Positions 63,843 through 64,000 of a stretch of 64,000 bases of DNA are shown piece by piece. The first letter of the stretch is position 1, and every line of letters begins with the position of its first letter. This DNA comes from Konateibacter massiliensis (GTDB taxonomy: Bacteria > Bacillota > Clostridia > Lachnospirales > Lachnospiraceae), in NCBI RefSeq assembly GCF_900184995.1, contig NZ_LT860099.1:458268-522267 (forward strand), in the 5' to 3' direction. Below the pieces are notes generated by a model, which worked only from the letters and a program-made list of their open reading frames with translations, was not told where the DNA came from and did not search any database. Both the position numbers and the translations under genes were made by a program.

Positions 63843-64000
63843 TACAAGTCAAAATGAGAAATTCCAATATAAAAAATTATGGTACAATACTTGTACTGAA
63901 TCATGGAGGGTCTCATTATGCCGAAGAACTATGACAAACAATTTAAATTGGATTGCATCCAGTACTATCATGACCACAAGGAGCTTGGTTTGATTGGCTG
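63842..64000 (+). mobile_element. Start of an IS3-type element, cut by window end
   Basis: The first 76 bases after the accessory gene (TACAAGTCAAAATGAGAAAT onwards) lead into the OrfA start and may hold the left terminal repeat. The right end is outside the window, so ends are not proven. Confidence 0.5.
63918..64000 (+). CDS. IS3-family transposase OrfA, N-terminus only
   Basis: Frame MPKNYDKQFKLDCIQYYHDH continues to the window end. KQFKLDCIQYYHDHKELGL is the helix-turn-helix start of IS3-family OrfA proteins. TGGAGGG lies before the ATG. Only 27 residues can be read. Confidence 0.7.
   Translation, partial: MPKNYDKQFKLDCIQYYHDHKELGLIG

Overview
The window reads as chromosomal DNA of an anaerobic, spore-forming-lineage Clostridia bacterium, most likely a Lachnospiraceae member. 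The evidence is low-to-moderate G+C by eye, strong AGGAGG ribosome-binding sites, a Rex redox repressor, NfnAB, formate-THF ligase with FolD, and the oxygen-independent (cbi) cobalamin route. Species cannot be assigned from the sequence alone.

Region 1 (1-17.7 kb): the end of cdd, then a tightly packed anaerobic corrin operon: cbiD-L-F-G-H, a cbiJ-cbiE-cbiT triple fusion, cbiA, cobT, cobU, cobS, a CobU-like/CobC fusion, cbiB, cobD-like, cobQ and cbiC. A lipoprotein amidase gene follows, then the convergent cobaltochelatase cbiK. Region 2 (17.8-26.7 kb): a LysM/GH18-like protein that has lost its catalytic residues, a small transcription unit, then the C5 tetrapyrrole operon hemA-sirC-[hemC-cobA-hemD fusion]-hemB-hemL and a convergent HAD phosphatase. 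No decarboxylase or oxidase of the heme branch is seen, so the tetrapyrrole genes probably feed CbiK and the corrin operon. Together they cover glutamyl-tRNA to nearly complete cobalamin; the corrinoid adenosyltransferase, lower-ligand synthesis and cobalt transport are not in the window.

Region 3 (26.8-33.1 kb): a two-component system with a repeated hairpin leader, and an ABC-2 exporter operon with a large membrane-anchored extracytoplasmic protein. Region 4 (33.2-45.9 kb): a PHP phosphoesterase, rex with its own predicted operator, then housekeeping genes (acpS, nnrDE, alr, mazF without antitoxin, yebC, an M16 peptidase, a MetY-like sulfhydrylase, a MATE transporter and a tepA-like protease). 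Region 5 (45.9-61.7 kb): an IS200-type element, uppP, ftsK/spoIIIE, fhs, folD, a zinc-ribbon/TPR protein, xpt, nfnAB with a predicted Rex operator, an ABC exporter pair and an ABC-F ATPase. Region 6 (61.7-64 kb): an A+T-rich accessory gene for a putative membrane-anchored PIN-like protein, then the start of an IS3-type element that runs off the window.

The points most worth a second look are: the divergent mini-unit beside hemA (11-bp-spaced direct repeats over a promoter, a 22-codon ORF and a terminator); a dispersed two-armed hairpin repeat family (four copies) with compensatory arm changes; two Rex sites linking rex to nfnAB; the GH18 pseudoenzyme; two mRNA leaders that would hide their Shine-Dalgarno; and the PIN-like accessory gene. 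All functional statements rest on reading motifs and gene order; no database search was run.
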